Notes: generated by a model from the letters alone, not told the origin. 64,000 bases of DNA from Prevotella sp. UBA2754 (GCA_002353295.1 DEJG01000019.1:831-64830), one strand, 5' to 3'; shown: positions 34,755 through 43,490, counted from the first letter of the stretch. Made by a program: numbers and translations.

Positions 34755-35369
34755 TTATTTACTCATTTTCTCGATACAGAAGAGTATGGTTTCTACAGCA
34801 TCATCTTCTGTTAGGTTGTCCATTGAGATGACCAAGTCGTAATTGCGGGTATCATAACGTGTGCGATCACTATATTTTCTCAAATACTCTTCGCGTCCTT
34901 CGTCCACGATATCAATAGTGTCGAGTGCTTCCTGATATGTTTTTCCTTTGCTGATCAGTCGCTCGATGCGGTGTTCGGTTGAAGCTTGGATAAAGATGTT
35001 GAGCCGGTTCTTCCATTCGCGGAAGATGAGAAAGCCTGTACGACCGGCCACCACACACGATTCTTCCTTGGCAATACTTTCCAGAATCTGCCGTTCAGTC
35101 TCAAACATAGAGGCTGTAGTGGGCTTGGCAGGTTCGTCGCTGTGGGTTCCGAGCAAGCTATCTTTCATCTCGCTCCACCATGACTTCTTCTCAGCCTTGT
35201 ATTGTTCTATCTGTTCAGCACTGAGTCCATATTTCTCAGTGAGTCCTTCTATAATAGCATTATCGTAAAAGTTTACCCCCAGCTTTTCTGCCAGTTTTCG
35301 GCCAATGGTACGTCCACCGCTGCCTAACTCGCGATTGATGGTGATAACAAATTTCTCGTTTTTATTCAT
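34755..35369 (-). CDS. Cytidylate kinase-like family protein (copy 2)
   Basis: This 204-residue protein starts MNKNEKFVITINRELGSGGRT and shares most motifs with the protein at 9296-9949 (SWWSEM, VVAGRTGFLIF, YDTRNYDLVI). It is the last gene after cdsA (11-nt gap) in the rsfS-ftsH-cdsA operon. The substrate is unknown; two copies within 26 kb suggest separate roles. Confidence 0.85.
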   Translation of the reverse strand: MNKNEKFVITINRELGSGGRTIGRKLAEKLGVNFYDNAIIEGLTEKYGLSAEQIEQYKAEKKSWWSEMKDSLLGTHSDEPAKPTTASMFETERQILESIAKEESCVVAGRTGFLIFREWKNRLNIFIQASTEHRIERLISKGKTYQEALDTIDIVDEGREEYLRKYSDRTRYDTRNYDLVISMDNLTEDDAVETILFCIEKMSK

Positions 35370-35380
35370 TTTTCAGTTAT

Positions 35381-36265
35381 TTAAAAGAGTGATAAGGTGT
35401 AGAGGTATACCACAGCAGCTGGAATAGCCAACAGAGAGGAGTCGAAACGGTCGAGCATGCCTCCATGTCCAGGCAGAATATTTCCAGAATCCTTTACACC
35501 CAGGGTGCGTTTGAACAGGCTCTCCACCAAATCGCCCCATGTACCGAAAACCACTACTACCAGGCCCAGTCCGAGCCATTGGGGGATGCTAAGTATTCCG
35601 CGGAATAGGGTGTGGTGGCCGTCATAGTCCAGGATTTGGATATTATCGAGATAACCTATACCCCATGCTGCCAATAGCACGAAGATGGCTCCGCCGATGC
35701 TTCCTTCCCATGATTTTCCAGGACTGATGCGGGGGAATAGTTTATGACGCCCCAACAGTGATCCTACGCAGTAAGCACCAGTGTCGTTTACCCATAGGAA
35801 GATAAATACGGAGAGGGGTAGGAGGGTGTTGAACACTACCAAATCTCCCGTGTTATTAAATGCCAATACATTAATTAGCGAGAAAGGTAGGGCGATATAC
35901 ATCTGTGAGAGCATGGTGTATGCCCAGTTGTTGATGGGGTCTTCCTGCTTCAGGTAGAGCTCTGCTACGAGCAGATAGACGATGGTCACTAAGTAGGGGA
36001 TGAATACAACAGATTTTGCTGCTCCTCCATAGATATCGCTACAATAGTAGGTCATCGCGAAAAAGAAATAGCCCCCAGCTACAGTACAGATAAATCTGTT
36101 GACGGTCACTTCTGGTCGTTCATTGACTAGTCCGGTAAACTCCCAGACAGTGAGTCCTGTGACCAGTGCAAACAGTGCTACCATCCCTTCCGGTGTGAGG
36201 AAGCTAGCAACGACAGCAGCCACAAAAATAATCCCCGTAATGGTTCTGACAATGAAATTTTTCAT
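35381..36265 (-). CDS. cdsA: Phosphatidate cytidylyltransferase
   Basis: This 294-residue inner-membrane enzyme makes CDP-diacylglycerol for phospholipid synthesis. Multiple hydrophobic segments precede the family signature SLFKRTLGVKDSGNILPGHG, continuing GMLDRFD. PGKSWEGSIGG is also diagnostic. It lies 3 nt after ftsH. Confidence 0.95.
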   Translation of the reverse strand: MKNFIVRTITGIIFVAAVVASFLTPEGMVALFALVTGLTVWEFTGLVNERPEVTVNRFICTVAGGYFFFAMTYYCSDIYGGAAKSVVFIPYLVTIVYLLVAELYLKQEDPINNWAYTMLSQMYIALPFSLINVLAFNNTGDLVVFNTLLPLSVFIFLWVNDTGAYCVGSLLGRHKLFPRISPGKSWEGSIGGAIFVLLAAWGIGYLDNIQILDYDGHHTLFRGILSIPQWLGLGLVVVVFGTWGDLVESLFKRTLGVKDSGNILPGHGGMLDRFDSSLLAIPAAVVYLYTLSLF

Positions 36266-36268
36266 AGG

Positions 36269-38326
36269 CTAATTGGTAGGTTCTGTAGGTTCAGAAGGGG
36301 TGGTAGGTTCGGTAGGGATGTTTGCTGCGTTTGCGGCAGCCTCCAATTCCTTGGCTCGTTCTTCGGCCATGCGTTCTGCTTCAGCACGCTGCTGAGCCTC
36401 TAGCAGTTCTTCTGCACGACTGGTCCACGGACGCTTGCCGAAGATGGCCTCCACGTCGTCGGCAAAAATCACCTCACGATCTATCAGTAACTGAGCTAAC
36501 TTGGCATGTCCCTCCTTGTGTTCTGTCAGTATCTGCTTTGCACGCTCATACTGTTCGTTGATCATCTTCAGCACCTCTTCGTCCATCAGTTTCGCTGTAG
36601 TCTCTGAATAAGGTTTTTGGAACGAGTACTCATTATTATTATAGTAGCAGATGTTGGGCAACTTATCGCTCATACCTGCATAAGCTATCATGCCGTATGC
36701 CTGTTTGGTGGTGCGCTCCAAGTCATTCATAGCACCAGTGGAAATATGTCCGATGAATAACTCCTCGGCTGCACGTCCGCCTAGGAGCGAACACATTTCG
36801 TCAAGCATCGCTTCTTTGGTTTGCAGCACGCGTTCCTCTGGCAGATACCATGCTGCTCCAAGCGCCTGTCCACGGGGTACAATGCTCACCTTCACCAGTG
36901 GGTTGGCAAACTCCGTAAACCATGAAATAGTGGCGTGGCCAGCCTCATGAATGGCAATAGAACGTTTTTCCGACTCCGTCATCACCTTAGTCTTCTTCTC
37001 CAAGCCACCGATAATGCGGTCTACGGCATCCAGAAAATCCTGCTTGCCTACTCTTTCACGATTATAGCGTGCAGCAATCAGGGCAGCCTCGTTGCATACA
37101 TTGGCAATATCAGCACCCGAGAAACCTGGCGTCTGACGAGCAAGGAAGTCAACATCTACGCTCTCATCGAGTTTCAGAGGTTTCAGGTGTACCATGAAAA
37201 CCTCCTTACGTTCGTTCAGGTCTGGCAAGTCAACATGTATCTGGCGATCAAAACGGCCAGCACGCAGCAATGCTGAGTCTAACATATCCGCACGGTTGGT
37301 GGCAGCCAGCGTGATAATACCACTGTTGGTGCCGAATCCGTCCATTTCCGTCAACAGGGCGTTCAGGGTATTTTCGCGTTCGTCGTTACCGCCCATCGCA
37401 GGATTCTTCGAACGGGCACGACCTACTGCATCTATCTCGTCAATGAAGATGATGCAGGGCGCCTTCGATTTCGCCTGTTGGAACAAATCGCGCACACGAC
37501 TGGCACCCACACCCACGAACATTTCCACGAAATCGCTACCAGACATGGAGAAGAAGGGGACGCCAGCTTCACCGGCTACGGCCTTGGCTAACAGTGTCTT
37601 ACCTGTTCCTGGAGGGCCTACCAACAAAGCTCCCTTGGGAATTTTACCACCCAAATCAGTATATTTCTGTGGATTCTTCAGGAAGTCAACGATTTCCTGC
37701 ATCTCCTGTTTGGCACCAGCCTGACCAGCCACATCTTTGAAGGTGATTCCCAAGTCACCGCCCTTCTCATACATTTTAGCCTTCGATTTGCCAACGGAGA
37801 AGACGCTACCGGCACCACCGCCTATTCCTCCGCCACCCATACGGCGCATGAGGAACATCCATACGAAGATGATGCCAGCAAAGAACAAGACGTTCATTAT
37901 CAGTGAGTTGAAGAACTCACTCTCTCGCTGGTTGTTATACGATAGTTCGCCACTGAACTTCTGCGCCTCGCGAGCCTCATTAATAAATTGCTCAACCTGG
38001 TCAACAGAACCAAATTCTACCGATACGGTAGGCTCTTTGCCCGTCTGTTTCACGCCTTGGTGGAACACATCGCGTACATGCTCAGGTTTGACGTACATCA
38101 GCAGCGTGTTGGTATTCTTGTTCACCACAATCTTCTTGGCATACCCCTTCATTACATACGTCTTGAAACTGCTGTACGATGTTGTCGTCTGCACACTCGA
38201 ATTCTCGCTACCGCCAGTGAAATATAGCACTGCCAGTGCAATAATAGCCAGCATATAGATCCAGTTCATATTGAACTTGGGCATATTCATCTGCGGCTTG
38301 TTATTCTGTTGTTTTTGTTCCATCAT
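36269..38326 (-). CDS. ftsH: ATP-dependent zinc metalloprotease FtsH
   Basis: This 685-residue membrane protease degrades membrane and regulatory proteins. Two hydrophobic segments lie at about 20-40 and 135-160. The AAA module has Walker A GPPGTGKT, Walker B IIFIDEIDAVG and the pore sequence FVEMFVGVGASRVRDLF. The protease has HEAGH. A Glu/Ala/Pro/Thr-rich tail ends EPTN. It lies 3 nt after rsfS. Confidence 0.97.
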   Translation of the reverse strand: MMEQKQQNNKPQMNMPKFNMNWIYMLAIIALAVLYFTGGSENSSVQTTTSYSSFKTYVMKGYAKKIVVNKNTNTLLMYVKPEHVRDVFHQGVKQTGKEPTVSVEFGSVDQVEQFINEAREAQKFSGELSYNNQRESEFFNSLIMNVLFFAGIIFVWMFLMRRMGGGGIGGGAGSVFSVGKSKAKMYEKGGDLGITFKDVAGQAGAKQEMQEIVDFLKNPQKYTDLGGKIPKGALLVGPPGTGKTLLAKAVAGEAGVPFFSMSGSDFVEMFVGVGASRVRDLFQQAKSKAPCIIFIDEIDAVGRARSKNPAMGGNDERENTLNALLTEMDGFGTNSGIITLAATNRADMLDSALLRAGRFDRQIHVDLPDLNERKEVFMVHLKPLKLDESVDVDFLARQTPGFSGADIANVCNEAALIAARYNRERVGKQDFLDAVDRIIGGLEKKTKVMTESEKRSIAIHEAGHATISWFTEFANPLVKVSIVPRGQALGAAWYLPEERVLQTKEAMLDEMCSLLGGRAAEELFIGHISTGAMNDLERTTKQAYGMIAYAGMSDKLPNICYYNNNEYSFQKPYSETTAKLMDEEVLKMINEQYERAKQILTEHKEGHAKLAQLLIDREVIFADDVEAIFGKRPWTSRAEELLEAQQRAEAERMAEERAKELEAAANAANIPTEPTTPSEPTEPTN

Positions 38327-38329
38327 TTA

Positions 38330-38689
38330 TTAGTCTAAATCGGGAATATGTGTAATTACCGCATCCTCCCAAAGATGTTCCAAATCATAATACTCTCGAA
38401 CGTCGGGCAGAAAGATGTGCACCATCACGTCCGTATAGTCCATAGCCACCCATTGTGCGTTCTCTAGTCCCACAACGGCAATGGGCTTCTCTTGCACCTC
38501 CTTGTGTGCAAATTCACTTACTGAATCAGCAATAGCTTCCACCTGAGTAGGTGAATTACCTTGGCAAATCACAAAATAGCGACAAATAGCTCCGTCGATG
38601 CCCTGTAGGTCTGCAACAACGATATTGCTTCCTTTTTTGTCTTGTATTCCTTTTTTTATTGTTTCAACTAGTTGTGTTGATGTTTCCAT
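38330..38689 (-). CDS. rsfS: Ribosome silencing factor RsfS
   Basis: This 119-residue protein binds L14 and blocks subunit joining when nutrients are scarce. The DUF143/Iojap core is clear: ICRYFVICQGNSPTQVEAIA, then GLENAQWVAMDYTDVMVHIF and YYDLEHLW. The start METSTQLVETIK at 38689 is set by the promoter box at 38711-38718; the longer start at 38713 lies within it. It heads the operon with ftsH, cdsA and the kinase-like gene. Confidence 0.94.
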   Translation of the reverse strand: METSTQLVETIKKGIQDKKGSNIVVADLQGIDGAICRYFVICQGNSPTQVEAIADSVSEFAHKEVQEKPIAVVGLENAQWVAMDYTDVMVHIFLPDVREYYDLEHLWEDAVITHIPDLD

Positions 38690-38710
38690 ATACAATATTG
38701 TTTCGACCTG

Positions 38711-38718
38711 CAAAGTTA
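38711..38718 (-). promoter_or_regulatory. -7 promoter box of the rsfS-ftsH-cdsA operon
   Basis: The reverse strand reads TAACTTTG, 21 nt before the rsfS ATG. Confidence 0.65.
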
Positions 38719-38800
38719 CTGTAAAATTTCGATTTAACGAAGATATTGCTAAATTTTCTTTTGTTTCTTACAGGTTCAGCAGGATTAAAACAAAGTAATA

Positions 38801-39406
38801 TCAGAGTGCCGATTGAATGTCGGGCTCCATATCGGCTGCAGTGGCGGTGGGCTCAAAGCGTTTTAGAACGCAGCCGTCTTTCGATATAAGGAACTTAGTG
38901 AAATTCCATTTGATGTCGGGATTCTTGGCATAGTCGGGATCTTGTTGCTTGAATCGCTCATCGAGGAATTTCCCGATTTTGTCGGTCGTGTTAAATCCAC
39001 AGAAACCCTTCTTCGACTTCAAGAACGTGTAGAGAGGGTGAGCATGCTCGCCATTGACGTCAATTTTGTCGAACTGCGGGAACTCGATATTGAAGTTGGC
39101 CGTGCAAAACTCATGAATCTCACGGATAGTGCCTGGTGCCTGCTGTCCGAACTGGTTGCAGGGGAAGTCGAGAATTACGAAACCTTGGTCGCGATATTTC
39201 TCAAAGAGCTCCTCCAATTCCTTGTATTGTGGCGTAAATCCACATTTCGTCGCCGTGTTGACAATCAGTAAAACCTTGCCTCGATAGTCGGCCAGCGATA
39301 CCTCCTTGCCTTCATCATTGATTACTTTGAAATCGTGAACGGTCTGTGCTCCACAGGTCATCATACTTATCACTGCCATCAGGCAAATTGTCATGATCTT
39401 TTTCAT
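38801..39406 (-). CDS. Exported glutathione peroxidase family protein
   Basis: This 201-residue thiol peroxidase uses Cys55 (NTATKCGFTPQY) instead of selenocysteine. FPCNQFGQQ and KWNFTKFLI supply the Gln and Trp-Asn of the active site. The N-terminus (MKKIMTICLMAVISMMTCGAQ) is an export signal, so it acts outside the cytoplasm. Cysteine-type members usually use thioredoxin rather than glutathione. It is monocistronic. Confidence 0.92.
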   Translation of the reverse strand: MKKIMTICLMAVISMMTCGAQTVHDFKVINDEGKEVSLADYRGKVLLIVNTATKCGFTPQYKELEELFEKYRDQGFVILDFPCNQFGQQAPGTIREIHEFCTANFNIEFPQFDKIDVNGEHAHPLYTFLKSKKGFCGFNTTDKIGKFLDERFKQQDPDYAKNPDIKWNFTKFLISKDGCVLKRFEPTATAADMEPDIQSAL

Positions 39407-39437
39407 TAGCTTTGTGTTTTAAATTATTCTATCGTTG

Positions 39438-39497
39438 CAAAGGTACGTAAAAAAAATGAGGGCTGAGTATATATATCGGCAAAAAGTGTTATCTTTG
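39438..39497. promoter_or_regulatory. Divergent promoters of peroxidase and cyclophilin genes
   Basis: TACCTTTG on the reverse strand (39438-39445) lies 31 nt before the peroxidase ATG. TATCTTTG on the forward strand (39490-39497) ends 8 nt before the cyclophilin ATG, another near-leaderless arrangement. Confidence 0.65.
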
Positions 39498-39505
39498 TAG
39501 GCAAA

Positions 39506-40273
39506 ATGATGATGAAAATGAAAGTTTTTTCTGTTGGACGAAAAGTACTACTGGGACTGGCACTGATGGGGTGCTCGGTGGTCAGCGGACAGGAGCGTGC
39601 AGAGGTGCTGCTGGAGACGACGGAAGGGAATATCCGTATTTCCCTTTATAACGAGACTCCGCTACATCGCGATAATTTCCTGAAGGTGGTGGGGATGCAG
39701 CTGTACGACTCACTACTGTTCCATCGTGTTATAAAGGATTTTATGGTGCAGAGTGGCGATTTGAACAGTAAACATGCCAAACCTGGGGCACTGTTGGGTT
39801 CTGGAGAGTTGGATTACACAACAGAGGCCGAGTTCCGTCTGCCTCAGTTGTTTCATCGCCGTGGTGCTGTGGCAGCAGCCCGGGAGTCGGATAAGGTGAA
39901 TCCCGAGCGCCGTTCCGGTGCCTGCCAGTTCTATATCGTATGGGGCAAGCTATGGGACGACAGACGATTGGCCAAAGTGCAGGAGCGACTCGACACGCTG
40001 ACTCAGGGGCAGGTGAAAATCACCCCCGAAATGGCTGAGGTCTATAAGACGGTGGGTGGTACTCCTCATTTGGACGGTCAATACACGGTGTTTGGCGAGG
40101 TGACAGAGGGGCTTGATGTGGTGGAGCGCATTCAGCAGATGGCTGTTGATAAAAACGATCGTCCTGAGCAGGATATCCGTATTTTGCATGCCACTATTGT
40201 AAAAAATCCCTTTGCACCAGCCCCTAAACCGGTGAAAAAGAAACAAATTTCGCGCAAAAAGCAAAAAAAATAG
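39506..40273 (+). CDS. Cyclophilin-type peptidyl-prolyl isomerase, exported
   Basis: This 255-residue folding catalyst has an N-terminal signal (about 1-28). The cyclophilin core is VLLETTEGNIRISLYNETP, FHRVIKDFMVQSGD and a VFGEV block near the C-terminal end. An insertion between QFYIVWG and VFGEV (about 50 residues) is usual for Bacteroidota members. The last 12 residues are Lys-rich. Several ATGs lie at the start (39506 to 39518). Confidence 0.93.
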   Translation: MMMKMKVFSVGRKVLLGLALMGCSVVSGQERAEVLLETTEGNIRISLYNETPLHRDNFLKVVGMQLYDSLLFHRVIKDFMVQSGDLNSKHAKPGALLGSGELDYTTEAEFRLPQLFHRRGAVAAARESDKVNPERRSGACQFYIVWGKLWDDRRLAKVQERLDTLTQGQVKITPEMAEVYKTVGGTPHLDGQYTVFGEVTEGLDVVERIQQMAVDKNDRPEQDIRILHATIVKNPFAPAPKPVKKKQISRKKQKK

Positions 40274-40304
40274 CGAAAATTTTTGTTCATTCCGAAAAAA
40301 GCAG

Positions 40305-40312
40305 TACCTTTG
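40305..40312 (+). promoter_or_regulatory. -7 promoter box of tRNA-Gln
   Basis: TACCTTTG with a TTG-type -33 element about 20 bp upstream; the tRNA starts 18 nt later. Confidence 0.65.
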
Positions 40313-40330
40313 CATCCGCAAATAAGGAAT

Positions 40331-40401
40331 TGGGGTATGGTGTAATGGTAACACTGCAGATTCTGGTCCTGCCTTTCCTGGTTCGAGTCCGGGTACCCCA
40401 A
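40331..40401 (+). tRNA. tRNA-Gln (anticodon CTG)
   Basis: A full cloverleaf folds: acceptor TGGGGTA with TACCCCA, D-stem GTGT/ACAC, T-stem CCTGG/CCGGG with loop TTCGAGT. The anticodon loop TTCTGGT gives anticodon CTG for codon CAG. The pair closing the anticodon loop is A·C (GCAGA against CCTGC). The 3' CCA is not encoded. It has its own promoter and terminator. Confidence 0.95.
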
Positions 40402-40408
40402 CAAAAGA

Positions 40409-40434
40409 AAAAGGCTTCCAAACGGAAGCCTTTT
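40409..40434 (+). terminator. Terminator of tRNA-Gln
   Basis: AAAAGGCTTCC and GGAAGCCTTTT pair over 11 bp with a 4-nt loop, just after the tRNA. It may also terminate the convergent DUF349 gene. Confidence 0.9.
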
Positions 40435-40453
40435 CTGTATGTAATCGGATGAC

Positions 40454-42298
40454 TTATTCTGTCTCGCGATTTTCAGCATCAATAGCCTTGATTTTGTCGC
40501 GAACCAGTTGTACTTCGTCTTTCAACTTCTGTACCTTGCGGTTCATCTCGTCAATCAATGAGTTACCCTTCTTGGAAGAAGCGTTGAGGAAACCGAGGTT
40601 GTTCTCGTAGGTCTGTACTTCAGATTTCAACTGCTCGTATTGACGCATCAGACGGGCACGCTCGTTGTCGAGGGCATTCTCACCACGCTCAGCTACTTGC
40701 TTCAAGCCGTCTTTGAATTTACTGAGACGACGCTTGGCAACACTGATGTTGAGCTCCTTGTAGAGCTTGTCAATGATGGCATGATATTCAGCATAAAGCT
40801 TATCCTTCTCTTTGTAAGGTACGTATCCGATACTCTGATATTCTTCAACGAGTTGCTGCACTTTTTCTTGCAAACCTTCACCTGTCTCTGTGGCGATGGC
40901 TTTGAGTTGTTCAATGATGCCACGTTTCTTTTCCAGATTCTGGTATTCTTCACCACGACCGGCAACTCCTGCTGCACTACGAGCTGCAAAGAACTTGTTG
41001 CAGGCAGCCAGAAATTCTTCCCACAGTTGGTCGCCCAGTTTCTTGGGCACTGCACCGATGGTTTTCCACTCGCGCTGAAGGTTGATCATCTTGTCGCTGG
41101 TAGACTTCCAATCGGTTGAGTCTTGTAAGGCTTTAGCTTTTTCGATGAGTGCGCGTTTCTTTTCGGCATTTTCTTTGAAGTTTTCTTTGAGTCCTTTGAA
41201 ATATTCTGCCTTACGTCCGAAGAAATCATCGCAAGCAGCACGGAAACGCTCGAAGATTTTGACATTCATCTTCTGAGGTGCAAAACCGATGGTTTTCCAC
41301 TCAGCTTGTATGGCTATGATTTCTTTGGTGTGACGCTCCCAGTCTGCACTTCCTTTATTTTCAGAGGCAGCAATGGCCTCCACACGTTCGCAGAGGGCTG
41401 TCTTGCGAGCCAGATTTTCTTCCTCTTTGGCACGCAACTCCTCGAAGTGTTGCTGATGGCGCTTGTTGATAATAGTAGAAGCAGCCTTGAAGCGAGTCCA
41501 AATTTCCTCACGCAGATCTTTGGCAACAGGACCAATTTCACGGAACTCTTGATGCAACTTCTGCAACTGGTGGAAAGCACTGATGATTTCAGTCTCATCG
41601 GCTAATTTCTCTGCTGCTTCACAGAGTTTGGTCTTCAGTTCCAAATTTTTCTTGAAGTCATATTCACGTGCCTCACTATTGAGCTTCAAAAGATCGTAGA
41701 ACTGTTCAACGTATAGTTGATAGTTGCGCCAAAGTTCGTTGGCTTTCTCTGCAGGGACATTCTTGATTTCCTTCCATTCTTCCTGCAGAGCCTTAAACTC
41801 CTTGTATGACTTATTGGCCTCTTCTGGAGAGGTAACCATAGCTTTGATTTTCTCGATGATCTCAAGTTTGCGCTGCAAGTTCTCTTGTTTTTCCTGTTCC
41901 TGCTCTTTGAAGAGTTTCTGTCGGCGCTCTTTGATAACGCCCATCTCAGCCTTGAAAGCCTCTTCGTCCTCATCGGGCAGAATCTGGTAAGCTTCAGGAT
42001 CGCCACCGCCATCGATATACTCCTTCAGACGGGCTTCACGCTCTGCAATATGCAGTTTGTAGAAGGCTGTCTTCAGGTAGTCTACCTCGTCCTTTTGAGG
42101 TGCTTCTTCACCTTGCGCAATTTCACGGGCACGTGCCAATACTTCTTTCTTTGATTGATACTGCTTGCGCTCTGGTTCTACTACGGGGGCCTTAACATCT
42201 TCAGCTGCAGGGGCTTCAACGGCCTCTGTTGCTGGTGTTTCTACCACGTTCTGTTCCACGTTCTGCTCCTGTTCGAGCGCTTTTTCTTGAGAGTCCAT
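40454..42298 (-). CDS. DUF349 repeat protein
   Basis: This 614-residue highly charged helical protein contains at least four DUF349 repeats, each with a WK(T/E)IG..P motif (for example EWKTIGFAPQKM, EWKTIGAVPKKL, YQSIGYVPYKE). The N-terminal 80 residues are Glu/Ala/Val-rich and disordered; the C-terminus is coiled coil. There is no signal peptide. DUF349 proteins are widespread and the function is unclear. Confidence 0.9.
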   Translation of the reverse strand: MDSQEKALEQEQNVEQNVVETPATEAVEAPAAEDVKAPVVEPERKQYQSKKEVLARAREIAQGEEAPQKDEVDYLKTAFYKLHIAEREARLKEYIDGGGDPEAYQILPDEDEEAFKAEMGVIKERRQKLFKEQEQEKQENLQRKLEIIEKIKAMVTSPEEANKSYKEFKALQEEWKEIKNVPAEKANELWRNYQLYVEQFYDLLKLNSEAREYDFKKNLELKTKLCEAAEKLADETEIISAFHQLQKLHQEFREIGPVAKDLREEIWTRFKAASTIINKRHQQHFEELRAKEEENLARKTALCERVEAIAASENKGSADWERHTKEIIAIQAEWKTIGFAPQKMNVKIFERFRAACDDFFGRKAEYFKGLKENFKENAEKKRALIEKAKALQDSTDWKSTSDKMINLQREWKTIGAVPKKLGDQLWEEFLAACNKFFAARSAAGVAGRGEEYQNLEKKRGIIEQLKAIATETGEGLQEKVQQLVEEYQSIGYVPYKEKDKLYAEYHAIIDKLYKELNISVAKRRLSKFKDGLKQVAERGENALDNERARLMRQYEQLKSEVQTYENNLGFLNASSKKGNSLIDEMNRKVQKLKDEVQLVRDKIKAIDAENRETE

Positions 42299-42348
42299 TA
42301 TCTAATATTTTTAGTTCATGAAAATGGTAACAATACACTATTTAGGTA

Positions 42349-42356
42349 CAAAAATA
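42349..42356 (-). promoter_or_regulatory. -7 promoter box of the DUF349 gene
   Basis: The reverse strand reads TATTTTTG, about 50 nt before the ATG. The rest of the 112-nt gap is AT-rich with no other feature seen. Confidence 0.5.
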
Positions 42357-42410
42357 CTTAAAAGTTATGAAAGTACCTAATTTTTTGTGATTTTTTTTTG
42401 AAAAAAGGTC

Positions 42411-43337
42411 TTAAACCAGTCGTTTGTGGCGGAAGAAGAACCAAGAAGCGATAGAAATTGCCAGCGACAGAACGATGGCTACGATGAAACCGATGGGGTT
42501 GGATTCCATGCCATTGATGAGGTTCATTCCGAAGAAACTGGATATCAGAGTGGGTAACATGAGGATAATGGTAACCGATGTCAGCGTACGCATGATGGTG
42601 TTCATGTTGTTGTTGATAATACTCTGATAAGTATCCATCGTCGATTCCAAAATATTGGAGTATATGTTGGTGGTTTCACGTGCCTGTGTCATCTCGATAT
42701 TCACATCTTCGATGAGGTCGGCATCCAGTTCGTCGATTTGTAACTTGAACTTCAGTTTTGAGAGCAAGGTCTCATTGCCTCGTATGGAGGTGTTAAAATA
42801 AGTAAGTGAGTCTTGCAGGCGCGACAGACCGATTAGACTCTCGTTGTTCACTTCTTTATCGAGATTGCGCTTAGCCTTCTCAATCAGCAGTGAAATCTGT
42901 TTGAGTCGTTTCAGATACCATACAGCGGAAGAGAGGAACAAACGGAAAATCATGTCGACATAGTCAGTAAATCCTTCACCGCGCTTCTGCTGATAGCTGA
43001 CGAAGTCAATCATCATGTTCGTTTCGTAATAGCACACGGTGATAGTGACATCACGCTTATGGATAATACCCAGAGGTACGGTGGTGTAAGGTGTACGTGA
43101 GCGTACTTCCTTAACATAGGGAATACGTAGGATGATAAGCATCCATCCATCGTCATATTCATAACGGGCACGCTCATCGGTATCACTGATGTCAGAGAGG
43201 AAATAGTCAGGTATCTGATATTGTTCCTCCAACATTTGGATGTCATCGTCTGTAGGACACGTCACTTGTATCCAGCAATTAGGCTGCCAAGCTTCCAGCT
43301 GGTTCAGCCCACCTGTAATGTTCCAGTAAGTCTTCAT
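42411..43337 (-). CDS. corA: CorA family magnesium/divalent cation channel
   Basis: This 308-residue protein has a cytoplasmic N-terminal domain and a C-terminal pair of membrane helices flanking the diagnostic G-M-N motif (SSFFGMNLINGMESNP). The start MKTYWNITGGLNQLE is chosen by comparison with Bacteroidota CorA N-termini. An upstream in-frame ATG at 43403 would add 22 residues that are encoded by a structured leader. The leader is about 125 nt long, unusual here, and can form a pseudoknot 3 nt before the start codon. Confidence 0.93.
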   Translation of the reverse strand: MKTYWNITGGLNQLEAWQPNCWIQVTCPTDDDIQMLEEQYQIPDYFLSDISDTDERARYEYDDGWMLIILRIPYVKEVRSRTPYTTVPLGIIHKRDVTITVCYYETNMMIDFVSYQQKRGEGFTDYVDMIFRLFLSSAVWYLKRLKQISLLIEKAKRNLDKEVNNESLIGLSRLQDSLTYFNTSIRGNETLLSKLKFKLQIDELDADLIEDVNIEMTQARETTNIYSNILESTMDTYQSIINNNMNTIMRTLTSVTIILMLPTLISSFFGMNLINGMESNPIGFIVAIVLSLAISIASWFFFRHKRLV

Positions 43338-43340
43338 AAT

Positions 43341-43391
43341 GCTAATCCTTTTAAAAACGGTCTTAGCGGCAAGAGGATTAGCGGTCTTGCC
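43341..43391 (-). promoter_or_regulatory. Putative H-type pseudoknot in the corA leader
   Basis: Read on the reverse strand, GGCAAGA (43391-43385) pairs with TCTTGCC (43374-43368). The loop between them contains GCTAATCC (43382-43375), which pairs with GGATTAGC (43348-43341). The stems are 7 and 8 perfect pairs and share no bases. The connecting loops are 2 and 19 nt, suitable for an H-type pseudoknot. The last stem ends 3 nt before the ATG, so folding could block ribosome entry. The ligand, if any, is unknown; Mg2+ is an obvious candidate (inference). Confidence 0.6.
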
Positions 43392-43472
43392 TGCTGTCCT
43401 CATGCCTTACGAATTGTAATGATTCGCCGGGTAATCGTCCATTTTCTTGTTACTTTTTTGGTTATTCGGTTG

Positions 43473-43480
43473 CAAAGTTA
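43473..43480 (-). promoter_or_regulatory. -7 promoter box of corA
   Basis: The reverse strand reads TAACTTTG. Transcription from here gives a leader of about 125-130 nt, far longer than the others in this window. Confidence 0.65.
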
Positions 43481-43490
43481 CGAAAAAAAA

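Noticed and set aside
38801..39406. Selenoprotein glutathione peroxidase
   Set aside because: The active-site codon encodes Cys (residue 55) and there is no in-frame TGA.
42671..42686. parS-like site (GGTTTCACGTGCC)
   Set aside because: Only about 12 of 16 positions match the usual parS palindrome and it is inside the corA coding sequence, far from parAB. Not convincing without ParB binding data.
43338..43472. M-box riboswitch in the corA leader
   Set aside because: The leader is shorter than an M-box and I could not find its conserved core; the simple pseudoknot explains the visible pairing better.
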